DNA of 52,143 bases from Candidatus Thioglobus sp. REDSEA-S12_B1 (GTDB lineage: Bacteria > Pseudomonadota > Gammaproteobacteria > PS1 > Pseudothioglobaceae): contig LURN01000072.1 of assembly GCA_001628405.1 (NCBI GenBank), positions 1 through 52,143 of the forward strand, read 5' to 3'. Positions 1 to 7,911 of this stretch are shown here, one piece after another (position 1 is the first letter of the stretch; each line of letters starts with the position of its first letter). The translations under genes were made by a program, and so were the position numbers. Below the pieces are notes generated by a model that was not told where the DNA came from, did not search any database, and was given only the letters and a program-made list of their open reading frames with translations.

Positions 1-52
1 CTTCAGTATCGACGATTGCAGCACCCATTCCATAAATGTTATATTTTTTCAT
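1..52 (-). CDS. PfkB/adenosine-kinase-like sugar kinase, 5' end only
   Basis: An ATG at 52 opens a reading frame that runs off the left edge. The 17 visible residues read MKKYNIYGMGAAIVDTE, which matches the start of PfkB-family carbohydrate or nucleoside kinases (short strand, then a small-residue stretch, then the substrate-contacting D). Its start lies 3 nt after the ispH stop, so the two are probably co-transcribed on the minus strand. The substrate cannot be told from so short a piece; the family assignment is by N-terminal resemblance only. Confidence 0.6.
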   Translation of the reverse strand, partial: MKKYNIYGMGAAIVDTE

Positions 53-55
53 TAA

Positions 56-985
56 TTAATTTTTTAAAGACGAGGGAACAGGAAAGTTCACTGATTCTTG
101 AGCACCCTCTACTTCAATAATCTCTTGACCGCCATTAGACATTAAATAACTTACTACCTCTTGAACTAAAATCTCTGGAGCTGATGCGCCTGCGGTGATG
201 CCTACTGAATCAACATCATTTAACCATTGGTCTTCAATATCACTAGAACTATCAATTAAATACGCAGGCTTGCCTTGATTATCAGCAATTTCTTTCAATC
301 GATTTGAGTTTGATGAGTTTTTTGAGCCTATTACAATAAGAATTTCAGATTGTTTAATGACCTCTTTTACTGAGTCTTGACGATTTTGTGTTGCATAACA
401 AATATCACTCTTCTTTGGGGATTGAACACTAGGGTATTTATCTTTTAATGCCTCTATAACCTCTGCTGTATCATCCACAGATAACGTAGTCTGAGTAGTG
501 TATGAAATATCTCTCTCATTTGAAAAATTTAATTCCCTAATGTCATTAACGGATTCAACCAAAGTGATTTTATCTTCTTCAGAAGACTGGCCAAGCGTCC
601 CCTCTACTTCAGGATGACCAGCATGACCAATAAGAATCACTTGATGATTATTTTTTTGCCGACGAATAACTTCTTTGTGAACCTTTGTAACCAGTGGACA
701 AGTAGCATCATAAATAATAGCTGAAATATCATTAGCTTCTTTTCGAACTGCCTGCGATACTCCATGTGCACTATAGATCACAACACTTCCACTTGGAACC
801 TCAGAGATTTCATCAACAAAAATTGCGCCTTTGTTCTTTAGATTATTAACCACATACTTATTGTGAACCACTTCATGTCTAACATATATGGGCGAGTCGT
901 GCTTTTCAATAGCGCGCTCGACAATTTCTATCGCTCTATCAACACCAGCACAAAAACCTCTAGGATTAGCTAAATATATTTTCAA
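56..985 (-). CDS. ispH: 4-hydroxy-3-methylbut-2-enyl diphosphate reductase IspH (LytB)
   Basis: Last step of the MEP (non-mevalonate) isoprenoid pathway, converting HMBPP to IPP and DMAPP with a [4Fe-4S] cluster in the cytosol. The 309 residues align end to end with the family: N-terminal [12 protein letters not shown] with the first cluster cysteine, [22 protein letters not shown] with the second, [31 protein letters not shown] with the third cysteine, and [12 protein letters not shown]. Length is normal. It implies that quinone side chains and undecaprenyl carrier are made by the MEP route. It sits 31 nt downstream of accD. Confidence 0.97.
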   Translation of the reverse strand: MKIYLANPRGFCAGVDRAIEIVERAIEKHDSPIYVRHEVVHNKYVVNNLKNKGAIFVDEISEVPSGSVVIYSAHGVSQAVRKEANDISAIIYDATCPLVTKVHKEVIRRQKNNHQVILIGHAGHPEVEGTLGQSSEEDKITLVESVNDIRELNFSNERDISYTTQTTLSVDDTAEVIEALKDKYPSVQSPKKSDICYATQNRQDSVKEVIKQSEILIVIGSKNSSNSNRLKEIADNQGKPAYLIDSSSDIEDQWLNDVDSVGITAGASAPEILVQEVVSYLMSNGGQEIIEVEGAQESVNFPVPSSLKN

Positions 986-1016
986 AATTTAATACTTCAT
1001 TTAAGAAAAATAAAAC

Positions 1017-1862
1017 TTATGAAGAGGAATGAAGTGCTGATAGTAATTGAAAAATTTTATTTCTCAGCTCTGAGCGATGAACAATCATATCAATAGCCCC
1101 TTTCTCAAGTAAAAATTCGCTTCTCTGAAACCCCTCAGGTAGCTCCTCGCGAACCGTTTGTTCAACTACTCTAGCACCTGCAAAACCTATTCTCGCGTTC
1201 GGTTCAGCGATTTGAATGTCACCAAGCATAGCTAAACTTGCTGAAACACCTCCCATTGTAGGGTCCGTTAATACTGAAATAAATGGAATTTTTTTATCGG
1301 CCAAAAGTTTGACAGCTAAGGATGTTTTAGACATTTGCATTAGAGAAAATAGTCCTTCTTGCATGCGTGCACCACCGCTCGAAGAAAAACAAACTAAAGG
1401 CGAGTTATTCTTTATAGCTGTGTTAGCTGCCCTTACAAATTTCTCACCAACAACCGAACCCATTGAGCCCCCCATGAAACTAAAATCAAAGGCTGCAGTC
1501 ACTATTGGCATACCCTTTAAAAATCCACTTTTTACAACTAAAGCGTCTTTTTCTTTCGTGAATTTTTGTGCATCCTGATAACGGTCTTTGTATTTTTTTT
1601 GATCTTTAAACTTTAAAGGGTCCGCTGATTGAACATTAGCAGCAAGTTCAACCTGATTTTCCATATCAAGAAAGTTCTCTAGCCTCTTTCTGGCAGAAAT
1701 CCTAAGATGATGATTACACTTTGGACAAACATAAAGGAGACGCTCTAATTCTTCTTGGTAAAGTACACGATTACACTCAGGACACTTACTCCATAGACCT
1801 TCAGGGATATTCTTCTTTGCATTCTTGCCAATAGATGGCATTATTTTTTCTAACCAACTCAT
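1017..1862 (-). CDS. accD: Acetyl-CoA carboxylase carboxyltransferase subunit beta
   Basis: Beta half of the carboxyltransferase that moves CO2 from biotin to acetyl-CoA, the first committed step of fatty acid synthesis. The N-terminal zinc ribbon is visible as CPEC (about residues 27-30) and CPKC (about 46-49). It is followed by the crotonase-fold core with [11 protein letters not shown] and [12 protein letters not shown], which form the acyl-CoA site. The 281-residue length is slightly short of E. coli AccD but nothing conserved is missing. It lies 12 nt after trpA, the order found in many gammaproteobacteria. Confidence 0.97.
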   Translation of the reverse strand: MSWLEKIMPSIGKNAKKNIPEGLWSKCPECNRVLYQEELERLLYVCPKCNHHLRISARKRLENFLDMENQVELAANVQSADPLKFKDQKKYKDRYQDAQKFTKEKDALVVKSGFLKGMPIVTAAFDFSFMGGSMGSVVGEKFVRAANTAIKNNSPLVCFSSSGGARMQEGLFSLMQMSKTSLAVKLLADKKIPFISVLTDPTMGGVSASLAMLGDIQIAEPNARIGFAGARVVEQTVREELPEGFQRSEFLLEKGAIDMIVHRSELRNKIFQLLSALHSSS

Positions 1863-1874
1863 ACTTTACCTTAG

Positions 1875-2675
1875 TTATGTAATTGCGCTAGAGATCTCTT
1901 TAGCTAGATTCCCAACTTTAGTTACCAATTTATCCTTATCATCTGAGAGCTCTTCCACAATAGAAACAAGGGCACTACCGACAATCACTGCGTCAGCTTT
2001 TTCTCCAATCTGCTTTGCTGTTTGTGCATCTTTAATTCCAAAACCAACTCCAACTGGAAGCTCTATATAATTCCTCATTCTATCCAAGTGAAAGTTAACA
2101 GAATCAACATCTAAATTTCCTGCACCTGTAACTCCTTTAAGAGAAACATAGTAAATGTAACCGCTCGCTATCTTTGAAATATTCTTAAGACGCTCATCAG
2201 TTGTTGTAGGTGCAACTAAAAAGATTAAGTCAATATTAAATTTATCGAGTTCTTTTTTCAAATCTGAAGCCTCTTCAGGAGGCATATCAACTACCAAAAT
2301 TCCATCGACTCCAGCCTCATCAGCTCTTATTGCAAAATCTTCAAATCCATAAACTTCAATTGGGTTGGTATAGCCCATCAAAACAATACCAGTACTTTGA
2401 TTATGCTCTCTAAACCTTTCGACAATAGCAAAAACATCGTTAAGATCAATACCATCTGCAACTGCTCTCTCGTGAGATTTAGCAATGACTGGACCATCGG
2501 CCATAGGATCAGAGAATGGCATACCTAATTCAATAATATCTGCACCACTATCAGCTAGTGTAAAGACAAGTGCCTCGCAATTATCTAGACCCCCGTCACC
2601 AGCAGTAATAAATGGAATAAAGGCCGTTTGGTCTGCCTCATCAAGTTTTTTAAAAATTTCAAAGATTCGCGACAT
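1875..2675 (-). CDS. trpA: Tryptophan synthase alpha subunit
   Basis: Cleaves indole-3-glycerol phosphate to indole and glyceraldehyde 3-phosphate as part of the alpha2beta2 tryptophan synthase. The 266-residue TIM barrel shows FITAGDGG near the N-terminus, ELGMPFSDPMADGPVI with the catalytic Glu, the MGYTNPIEVYG strand, DGILVVDMPPEE with the catalytic Asp, and the phosphate-binding GVGFGI and VIVGSALV loops. trpB is not in the 68 nt immediately upstream, where hemE ends, so trpA here is separated from the rest of the trp operon. Confidence 0.97.
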   Translation of the reverse strand: MSRIFEIFKKLDEADQTAFIPFITAGDGGLDNCEALVFTLADSGADIIELGMPFSDPMADGPVIAKSHERAVADGIDLNDVFAIVERFREHNQSTGIVLMGYTNPIEVYGFEDFAIRADEAGVDGILVVDMPPEEASDLKKELDKFNIDLIFLVAPTTTDERLKNISKIASGYIYYVSLKGVTGAGNLDVDSVNFHLDRMRNYIELPVGVGFGIKDAQTAKQIGEKADAVIVGSALVSIVEELSDDKDKLVTKVGNLAKEISSAIT

Positions 2676-2743
2676 ATTTATTTATTCTTTTAATTTATAG
2701 TAATTTTAACATAGTGGAACTAGAACTCTATTTAACAGAGGCT

Positions 2744-3784
2744 TTATTTCGAATAGGAGTGAACAGCATCAACCAAGACTTTCATGCTTTCAGGATTAAC
2801 TTCTGGAGTAATTCCATGGCCCAAGTTGAATACATGGCCAGTTGAGCCTTTAAACTGATCTAGGATTTTATGTGCTTCAGTTTTAATCACTTCAGGAGAT
2901 GCATAGAGAACTGATGGATCAAGATTTCCCTGCAAAGCAACCTGACTGCCTACTCTTCTCTCTGCCTCTCCTATTTCAATAGTCCAATCAATTCCGATAG
3001 CATCGCAACCAGTTTCAGCAATTTGCTCAAGCCAGGCTGAACCCCCTTTTGTAAACAATGTCACTGGAATAATTTTTTCGTTGTGTTCTCGCGTAATTCC
3101 ATCAACAATTTTTGACATATATCTCAAAGAAAAGTTTTCATAACTCTCTTTATTTAAGAGCCCTCCCCATGTATCAAAAATCATAACGGAATCAGCGCCT
3201 GCTTCGATTTGAGAATTTAAATAATCAATAATCGTATCAGCAAGCACATCAAGAAGCTGGTGCATATGACTGGGATTTTCATACATTAAGCCTTTTACTT
3301 TTGAAAAAGTCTTGCTGGACCCACCCTCAACCATATAAGTAGCCAGCGTCCATGGGCTACCTGTAAAACCAATTAGTGGAACTCTACCCCTCAGGTTTTT
3401 TTTGATAACCGATACAGCCTCACTGACATAATATAGCTCCTTGGAAACATCTGGCTTTTGTAGCTGCTCAATGTCTTTAAGCGTTTTAATTGGATGAGTA
3501 AACTTTGGACCCTCGCCTTCAACAAAATGAAGTCCAAGACCCATTGCGTCTGGAATAGTTAATATGTCTGAAAATAAAATTGCAGCATCTAAATCAAATC
3601 GATCTAATGGCTGAAGAGTTACCTCACAAGCCAAATCACTTGACTTACATAGCGTCAAAAAATCTCCTGCTCTTTTTCGAGTGGCTCTATATTCTGGCAA
3701 ATATCTGCCTGCCTGCCTCATCACCCAAATAGGGGTTCGGGTTACTTCTTTTTTTAGTAAAGCGTTAATGTAGTCGAATGACAT
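2744..3784 (-). CDS. hemE: Uroporphyrinogen decarboxylase
   Basis: Converts uroporphyrinogen III to coproporphyrinogen III in heme biosynthesis. The 346 residues include the N-terminal signature [42 protein letters not shown] and FDTWGGLL, plus the C-terminal [13 protein letters not shown]. These are the conserved substrate-pocket segments, and the length is normal. It is transcribed from its own intergenic region (3785-3893), where a -10-like hexamer is present. Cobalamin and heme share earlier steps, relevant to the corrinoid pathway at the other end of the window. Confidence 0.97.
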   Translation of the reverse strand: MSFDYINALLKKEVTRTPIWVMRQAGRYLPEYRATRKRAGDFLTLCKSSDLACEVTLQPLDRFDLDAAILFSDILTIPDAMGLGLHFVEGEGPKFTHPIKTLKDIEQLQKPDVSKELYYVSEAVSVIKKNLRGRVPLIGFTGSPWTLATYMVEGGSSKTFSKVKGLMYENPSHMHQLLDVLADTIIDYLNSQIEAGADSVMIFDTWGGLLNKESYENFSLRYMSKIVDGITREHNEKIIPVTLFTKGGSAWLEQIAETGCDAIGIDWTIEIGEAERRVGSQVALQGNLDPSVLYASPEVIKTEAHKILDQFKGSTGHVFNLGHGITPEVNPESMKVLVDAVHSYSK

Positions 3785-3803
3785 TATGTTGTCTCAAAAA
3801 TAG

Positions 3804-3816
3804 TTGATTATATCAA
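3804..3816 (-). promoter_or_regulatory. hemE -10 hexamer inside a short palindrome
   Basis: On the minus strand a perfect TATAAT (3807-3812) lies about 20 nt upstream of the hemE ATG. It is embedded in the 13-base perfect palindrome TTGATTATATCAA. The half sites match an FNR/Anr box (TTGAT...ATCAA) but the spacer is 3 nt instead of the usual 4, so FNR control is doubtful. No good -35 hexamer is seen. Confidence 0.4.
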
Positions 3817-3847
3817 TTTTAGGATCTTTCTTTAGTTTCCTTCTGGC

Positions 3848-3872
3848 ACAAAAAAAGCCACAACCGTGGCTT
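3848..3872 (-). terminator. Rho-independent terminator after rpmE
   Basis: Stem AGCCA/TGGCT around a short loop (3856-3871), followed on the minus strand by a run of seven T. It lies 20-45 nt after the rpmE stop, in the right orientation to end the rpmE transcript before hemE. Confidence 0.75.
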
Positions 3873-3893
3873 TAAATGCAACTTTATTTTTAA

Positions 3894-4106
3894 TTAACGT
3901 TTGAAAGCGCCGTAACGTGACTTAAACTTTTCAACACGACCAGCGGTATCCATAATCTTTTGCTTTCCTGTATAGAAAGGATGACAGCTTGAACAAACGT
4001 CAAGATGAATTTCGTCTTTACTTGAAGTTGAGCGCGTCTCAAATGAGTTGCCGCAACTACACACAACTTTAATAGTTTGGTATGAAGGGTGAATATCTGT
4101 TTGCAT
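3894..4106 (-). CDS. rpmE: Large ribosomal subunit protein bL31 (zinc form)
   Basis: The 70-residue protein has the bL31 signature HPFYTGKQK and four cysteines (C16, C18, C38, C41) that bind zinc in the C+ form of L31. Under zinc shortage, bacteria with a second C- paralogue switch to it; no such paralogue is in this window. A TATAAT hexamer at 4141-4146 on the minus strand lies about 35 nt upstream of the ATG and could be its -10. A clear terminator follows, so it is probably a single-gene transcript. Confidence 0.96.
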   Translation of the reverse strand: MQTDIHPSYQTIKVVCSCGNSFETRSTSSKDEIHLDVCSSCHPFYTGKQKIMDTAGRVEKFKSRYGAFKR

Positions 4107-4148
4107 AACTTTATATCTTCAAGTTTCTAAAAAGAGGTGAATTATATA

Positions 4149-4376
4149 CTATCTCTCTTCAGGGGTAAATGTTTTAACACTTAAAGCGTGTAGTTCTCCG
4201 CTCTTTATTTCTTCCTTAACTAAGCCCAAAACCAATCTTTGCCTTTGCAATAGAGATAAGCCTTCAAAAACTGGCGAGACAATAACCGCCGAGCAATTGC
4301 AGCCGTCCCCCTCCATACTCACTTCAGAGTTCTCTATACCATCTTCTAGCCTTGCTTGAACTTCTTCTAAGGTCAT
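4149..4376 (-). CDS. ibaG: BolA-family protein, IbaG-like
   Basis: The 75-residue protein resembles the short BolA paralogue IbaG/YrbA: an N-terminal helix, then VSMEGDGCNCSAVIVSPVFEG, a basic QRQRLV helix, and the C-terminal LHALSVKTFTPEE with the conserved His and the SVKTFTP strand. BolA proteins pair with monothiol glutaredoxins in Fe-S cluster trafficking. The CNC at residues 26-28, in place of the more usual SHF, gives two extra cysteines near the ligand loop. In many gammaproteobacteria ibaG is next to murA; here it is next to rpmE and pit. Confidence 0.85.
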   Translation of the reverse strand: MTLEEVQARLEDGIENSEVSMEGDGCNCSAVIVSPVFEGLSLLQRQRLVLGLVKEEIKSGELHALSVKTFTPEER

Positions 4377-4415
4377 ATCTTAATTTTTCAAAATTTGTTA
4401 CCTACATTATACGCT

Positions 4416-5696
4416 CTAGGCACTAAATATACCCTTGAGCGCAAAGAAGAATAAAATCGACATTGCTGCACCTGCTGGCAATGTAATAATCCAAGATAGA
4501 AAGATTTTATTGATCACCCTCAAGTTAAGAGATGCAAGCCCTCTAGCTATTCCAACACCTAAAACTGCACCAACGAGTACCTGAGTTGTAGACACAGGCA
4601 GACCAGTATATGAAGCAAAAACAACCGTCGTAGCTGCAGCAAGTTCAGCAGAAAATCCACGACTTGGGGTCAGCTCAGTAATATTTTTTCCTATAGTTCT
4701 CATCACCCTAAACCCAAAGGTTGCAAGACCAAAGACAATACCTCCACCTCCAACTAACAATATCCAAGATGGCAGTGCACTTTTTGAAACGATTTGGCCG
4801 CCAGATTCAACGATACTATAAACTGCGGCTAGAGGCCCAATAGCGTTTGCCACGTCATTAGAACCGTGGGCAAAAGCCATAGAGCAAGCTGTAATAACCA
4901 TAAGCCCACCAAAGAGCTTCTCCATGTTGGCATATGAGAAGTCGCTGTCATCCTCAGGATTGGTTTTAATCCGCCTTAGAATGATTGCAGCGATGATAGC
5001 CGCCAAGATCCCAACAACAGTTGCAATCATCATGCTTGTAGGCAGGTCCTTGCCCAGATGCTTTAAGGATTCAACATGTTTAAGGCCCTTTAATAAAGTG
5101 ACCAAAGAGAGAACGAAGCCAACAAAAAACACGTAGAAAGGTAAATATTTTTTGGCATTCACTAACGGCTCATCTGTATCAATAACAAGACGCTGAAGAC
5201 TTTTAAATATGATGATTGCCATTGTTCCTGCGATGAGAGGTGAAACAACCCAACTTGCAATAATGGCATAAACCTTGCCCCACGAAACCGCCTCTACTCC
5301 GACCCCTACAGCACCAAAGCCAACAATAGCGCCCACAATAGAGTGTGTTGTTGAGACAGGCCAACCCAGTGATGATGCTATTAAAAGCCACGTTGCAGCT
5401 GCCAATAGTGAGGCAAGCATACCGTACACTAACAATTCTGGATTAGATGAAAATGCACCCGCATCAAGAATACCTTTTCTGACAGTTGCTGTAACCTCTC
5501 CTCCCGCTAAAACAGCGCCAGCAAACTCAAAAATAACAGCAATGATGACTGCCTGCTTGAATGTTATTGCGCCTGAACCAACTGAGGTTCCCATGGCATT
5601 CGCAACATCATTTGCCCCAATGCCCCAGGCCATAAAGAGACCAAAACCGATCGCTAACATTATAAGAATGTCACTATTTTGAATGATGATTTCCAC
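4416..5696 (-). CDS. pitA: Low-affinity inorganic phosphate transporter, Pit family
   Basis: A 426-residue integral membrane protein with the internal duplication of PiT/PHO-4 transporters. The first repeat carries GIGANDVANAMGTSVGSGA near residue 27 and a downstream GWPVSTTHSIVG; the second carries AHGSNDVANAIGPL near residue 278 and a downstream GLPVSTTQVLVG. A hydrophilic loop of about 50 residues separates the halves. It moves metal-phosphate complexes with protons and, in known systems, also lets arsenate in. It follows its DUF47 partner by 9 nt, the usual operon pairing, and has a GGAG-type ribosome site. Confidence 0.93.
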   Translation of the reverse strand: MEIIIQNSDILIMLAIGFGLFMAWGIGANDVANAMGTSVGSGAITFKQAVIIAVIFEFAGAVLAGGEVTATVRKGILDAGAFSSNPELLVYGMLASLLAAATWLLIASSLGWPVSTTHSIVGAIVGFGAVGVGVEAVSWGKVYAIIASWVVSPLIAGTMAIIIFKSLQRLVIDTDEPLVNAKKYLPFYVFFVGFVLSLVTLLKGLKHVESLKHLGKDLPTSMMIATVVGILAAIIAAIILRRIKTNPEDDSDFSYANMEKLFGGLMVITACSMAFAHGSNDVANAIGPLAAVYSIVESGGQIVSKSALPSWILLVGGGGIVFGLATFGFRVMRTIGKNITELTPSRGFSAELAAATTVVFASYTGLPVSTTQVLVGAVLGVGIARGLASLNLRVINKIFLSWIITLPAGAAMSILFFFALKGIFSA

Positions 5697-5705
5697 TGTA
5701 AACTC

Positions 5706-6386
5706 CTATTTTGTCAACATCACTTCGAAACGCGATCCCACCTTTTGGGCAGCGTCTGCAGTCTCACCAAGCCACTCAATAGCTCGATAATAGAACATCA
5801 CGTCAACTGGAGGCAATGAAGCCTCAAGTAAATATAGCTTGTTCCTAATTAACTCTTGAGCAACATCAGTTTCATGCTCTAACTCATTAACCTTCTTTAT
5901 CATCTTGTCAACAATTTTTCGCTCTCTGGAGCTAAATGCAGTCTCTAAAAGTTCATCTAACTCATTAATGGCATCCAATGCAGCAGCCGAAGTCTTAATA
6001 CATAACTTCGATAAATCTATAAAGTCATCTGCAAACTCTTCAGGAAAAACCATCTTTCGGGACATCATTAACCCTGCAAGATCTTTCGTAATGTTTGCGA
6101 TTGAATCCTGAATCAACAATACATCTAACAAATCCCTTCTTGAAAAGGGCATCATGAAAGTGCTAGGGAGATTCATTCTTAATTTCTTCTTCAGCACATC
6201 AGCTTTTTGTTCTCTCTTGCCAATTGAAATATGAGTGATTTCTGCTTTTTCCCAGTCTTCAGCCTTAGCAGCCTTAGCAAATACACCAAAGTCTTTAAGG
6301 CAAGAGTGCACTTGCTTCATATGCTTTTGAAGTGGGCTTATGGGTGACTTGCCGAATAAGCTTGTGATATTGTCTTTTCCAGTCAT
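5706..6386 (-). CDS. DUF47 / TIGR00153 PhoU-like phosphate transport regulator
   Basis: A 226-residue, mostly helical, soluble protein of the DUF47 family (PhoU-like three-helix bundles), typically encoded just before a Pit transporter, as here. Visible family features are ADVLKKKLRMNLP, the RRDLLDVLLIQDSIAN helix and the C-terminal YRAIEWLGETADAAQKVGSR. Such proteins are thought to modulate Pit activity. The ATG follows an AGGAG-like site and a good sigma70-type promoter about 50 nt further upstream. Confidence 0.88.
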   Translation of the reverse strand: MTGKDNITSLFGKSPISPLQKHMKQVHSCLKDFGVFAKAAKAEDWEKAEITHISIGKREQKADVLKKKLRMNLPSTFMMPFSRRDLLDVLLIQDSIANITKDLAGLMMSRKMVFPEEFADDFIDLSKLCIKTSAAALDAINELDELLETAFSSRERKIVDKMIKKVNELEHETDVAQELIRNKLYLLEASLPPVDVMFYYRAIEWLGETADAAQKVGSRFEVMLTK

Positions 6387-6435
6387 AACTCTAATCTACT
6401 CCTAATAGTTTAAAAGTTTAAAAACACTACAAAAC

Positions 6436-6464
6436 AATACAAAATTTCTGACTTTCTATGTCAA
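6436..6464 (-). promoter_or_regulatory. Sigma70-type promoter for the DUF47-pit operon
   Basis: On the minus strand TTGACA (6459-6464) is followed after exactly 17 nt by TGTATT (6436-6441, four of six matches to TATAAT). The predicted start lies about 40 nt before the DUF47 ATG. No Pho box could be convincingly read nearby. Confidence 0.6.
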
Positions 6465-6632
6465 AAAATGCGAATTATAAGTTAGAATTTTTGACACTAT
6501 GTATCTTTTTATAGCTACTAACAAATAGATATAATTTAATTCAATACAATCATTATAACTGACATAAAAAATGCCCATATATTAAGTTTTTTTTAATCAC
6601 CTTTTTTTTTGGGGTTGAATTTTTTTAGTACT

Positions 6633-7049
6633 TTATGGTTTGTCTTTAAGAACCAAAGTTTGAATGACAGGCAATAATTTGTTTTTAATTTCCTCAAAAC
6701 AAATTTCAAAGGCCTCATAGCCTTCTCCATCAGGATCATCAAAACCCAAATGAACGACAGGAGTATTTCCTGGAAATACTGGGCAGGTTTGATTGGCATT
6801 CTCGCATACAGTAACAACCAAATCAAAAGATAAATGCATCACCGACTCGATGACCTTAGAGTGGTAATCATCACTCCAAATATTCTTCGCTTGGAGGATT
6901 TTTTTTGCGTTTGGGTTTACCTTTCCACTTGCAGAAACCCCACTAGAATAAGCTAAAACTTTGCCTTCAAACTGACTATTGATGAGTGCCTCAGCAATGA
7001 TGCTACGACAACTATTTCCAGTACAGAGGATTAAAACTTTTTTAAGCAT
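6633..7049 (-). CDS. arsC: Arsenate reductase ArsC, thioredoxin-coupled (LMW-phosphatase fold)
   Basis: Reduces arsenate to arsenite. The 138-residue protein starts with the phosphatase loop CTGNSCRS (C9-x5-R15). It has the two further redox cysteines C82 and C89 in VCENANQTCP, the spacing of the thioredoxin-dependent staphylococcal-type enzyme, and GFDDPDG as the general-acid loop. All three catalytic cysteines are present, so it should be active. It follows the aquaporin gene by 9 nt. No ArsB or Acr3 pump is in view, which makes the aquaporin the likely arsenite exit. Confidence 0.93.
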   Translation of the reverse strand: MLKKVLILCTGNSCRSIIAEALINSQFEGKVLAYSSGVSASGKVNPNAKKILQAKNIWSDDYHSKVIESVMHLSFDLVVTVCENANQTCPVFPGNTPVVHLGFDDPDGEGYEAFEICFEEIKNKLLPVIQTLVLKDKP

Positions 7050-7058
7050 AAGTCATGA

Positions 7059-7727
7059 TTAATTTTCTGATTTAAAGATTTTTAAAAAAACCATTGATGC
7101 AGCCATAGCGCCTAGACACGTAGCCAAAATATATATCCATAGGTGCTCAAAATTACCGCTAACAATAGCAGGTCCGATGCTTCTAGCTGGATTCATACTA
7201 GCTCCAGTAATAGGGCCTGCAAACATTGACTCAAGCCCCACTGTCAGTCCAATTGCTAGGCCTGCAAAATCTTTTGTAGCTTTACCATGAACAGCAGAAG
7301 AGCAGATGACAATCATCAAGATAAATGTCAATATAAACTCAAAACCAAAAGCTTGTGATTCAGAGCCCCTAGGCAATGTTGAACCTAAATAGCTCACCTC
7401 AGATACGCTATTAAAGTTTTCATTCAAGAGAAAATATAAACAAATGCTAGCGAGTATTGCTCCAAAAACTTGGGCAGAGATATATGGGATTACATTTTTT
7501 CGATGAAACTCACCCATTGTCCAAAAAGCAATCGTCACTGCAGGATTAAAATGTGCCCCAGAAACATGAGCAAAGCTATAAATCAGTGCAACGATTACGA
7601 ACCCAAACGTCATTGCAATCCCCACGTGGCCGATTGCATTCGCGATATCATTAATCATGATAGCGCCAGTTCCAGCAAATACAAGAATGAAGGTGCCCAA
7701 AGACTCAGCCGCTAGTTTTTTATACAT
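7059..7727 (-). CDS. aqpS: MIP-family aquaporin, probable arsenite channel (AqpS-like)
   Basis: A 222-residue, six-helix MIP channel with both half-helix motifs intact: HFNPAVT (NPA at about 61-63) and SMNPARS (NPA at about 179-181, followed by the selectivity-filter Arg). The His usual in water-specific channels just before the second NPA segment appears to be replaced (GLESMFAGPITG), which fits a solute channel better than AqpZ. Operon pairing with arsC parallels the Sinorhizobium aqpS-arsC arrangement, where arsenite leaves passively through the channel. Function is inferred from this pairing. Confidence 0.85.
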   Translation of the reverse strand: MYKKLAAESLGTFILVFAGTGAIMINDIANAIGHVGIAMTFGFVIVALIYSFAHVSGAHFNPAVTIAFWTMGEFHRKNVIPYISAQVFGAILASICLYFLLNENFNSVSEVSYLGSTLPRGSESQAFGFEFILTFILMIVICSSAVHGKATKDFAGLAIGLTVGLESMFAGPITGASMNPARSIGPAIVSGNFEHLWIYILATCLGAMAASMVFLKIFKSEN

Positions 7728-7754
7728 TTAGGTTCTCAGTCGTTTATAGATAAG

Positions 7755-7773
7755 ATTTATGAATATCATAAAT
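7755..7773. promoter_or_regulatory. Perfect 8-3-8 palindrome, candidate operator for aqpS-arsC
   Basis: ATTTATGA-ATA-TCATAAAT is a perfect inverted repeat lying between the predicted -10 (7840-7845) and the aqpS ATG (7727), about 28 nt upstream of the start codon. Its position suits a repressor such as an ArsR/SmtB-type dimer, but no such regulator gene is adjacent. AT-rich composition makes chance palindromes more likely. Confidence 0.45.
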
Positions 7774-7839
7774 TTAAAAAGTTACATAAATATTACAAAA
7801 ACTTTTTTTAATTTGGCCTGTAAAGGCATAAAGGGTAAC

Positions 7840-7845
7840 ATTATA
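7840..7845 (-). promoter_or_regulatory. -10 hexamer for aqpS-arsC
   Basis: A perfect TATAAT on the minus strand, preceded by TG (TTTGTATAATGTTACC). The -35 17 nt upstream reads TGGGTT, a weak match. It lies in the 184-nt divergent region shared with glmU. Confidence 0.4.
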
Positions 7846-7911
7846 CAAATATTCAAAAAATTAACCCAGATATTGTCTCTTTTTAAATAGATTTTTTAGT
7901 CAATCATTAAG

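Noticed and set aside
3804..3816. FNR/Anr box before hemE
   Set aside because: The half sites match but the spacer is 3 nt rather than 4, and the palindrome coincides with the -10 hexamer, which explains it more simply.
6593..6826. 77-codon frame overlapping the end of arsC
   Set aside because: It is arsC read in another frame with a low-complexity basic tail; no independent support.
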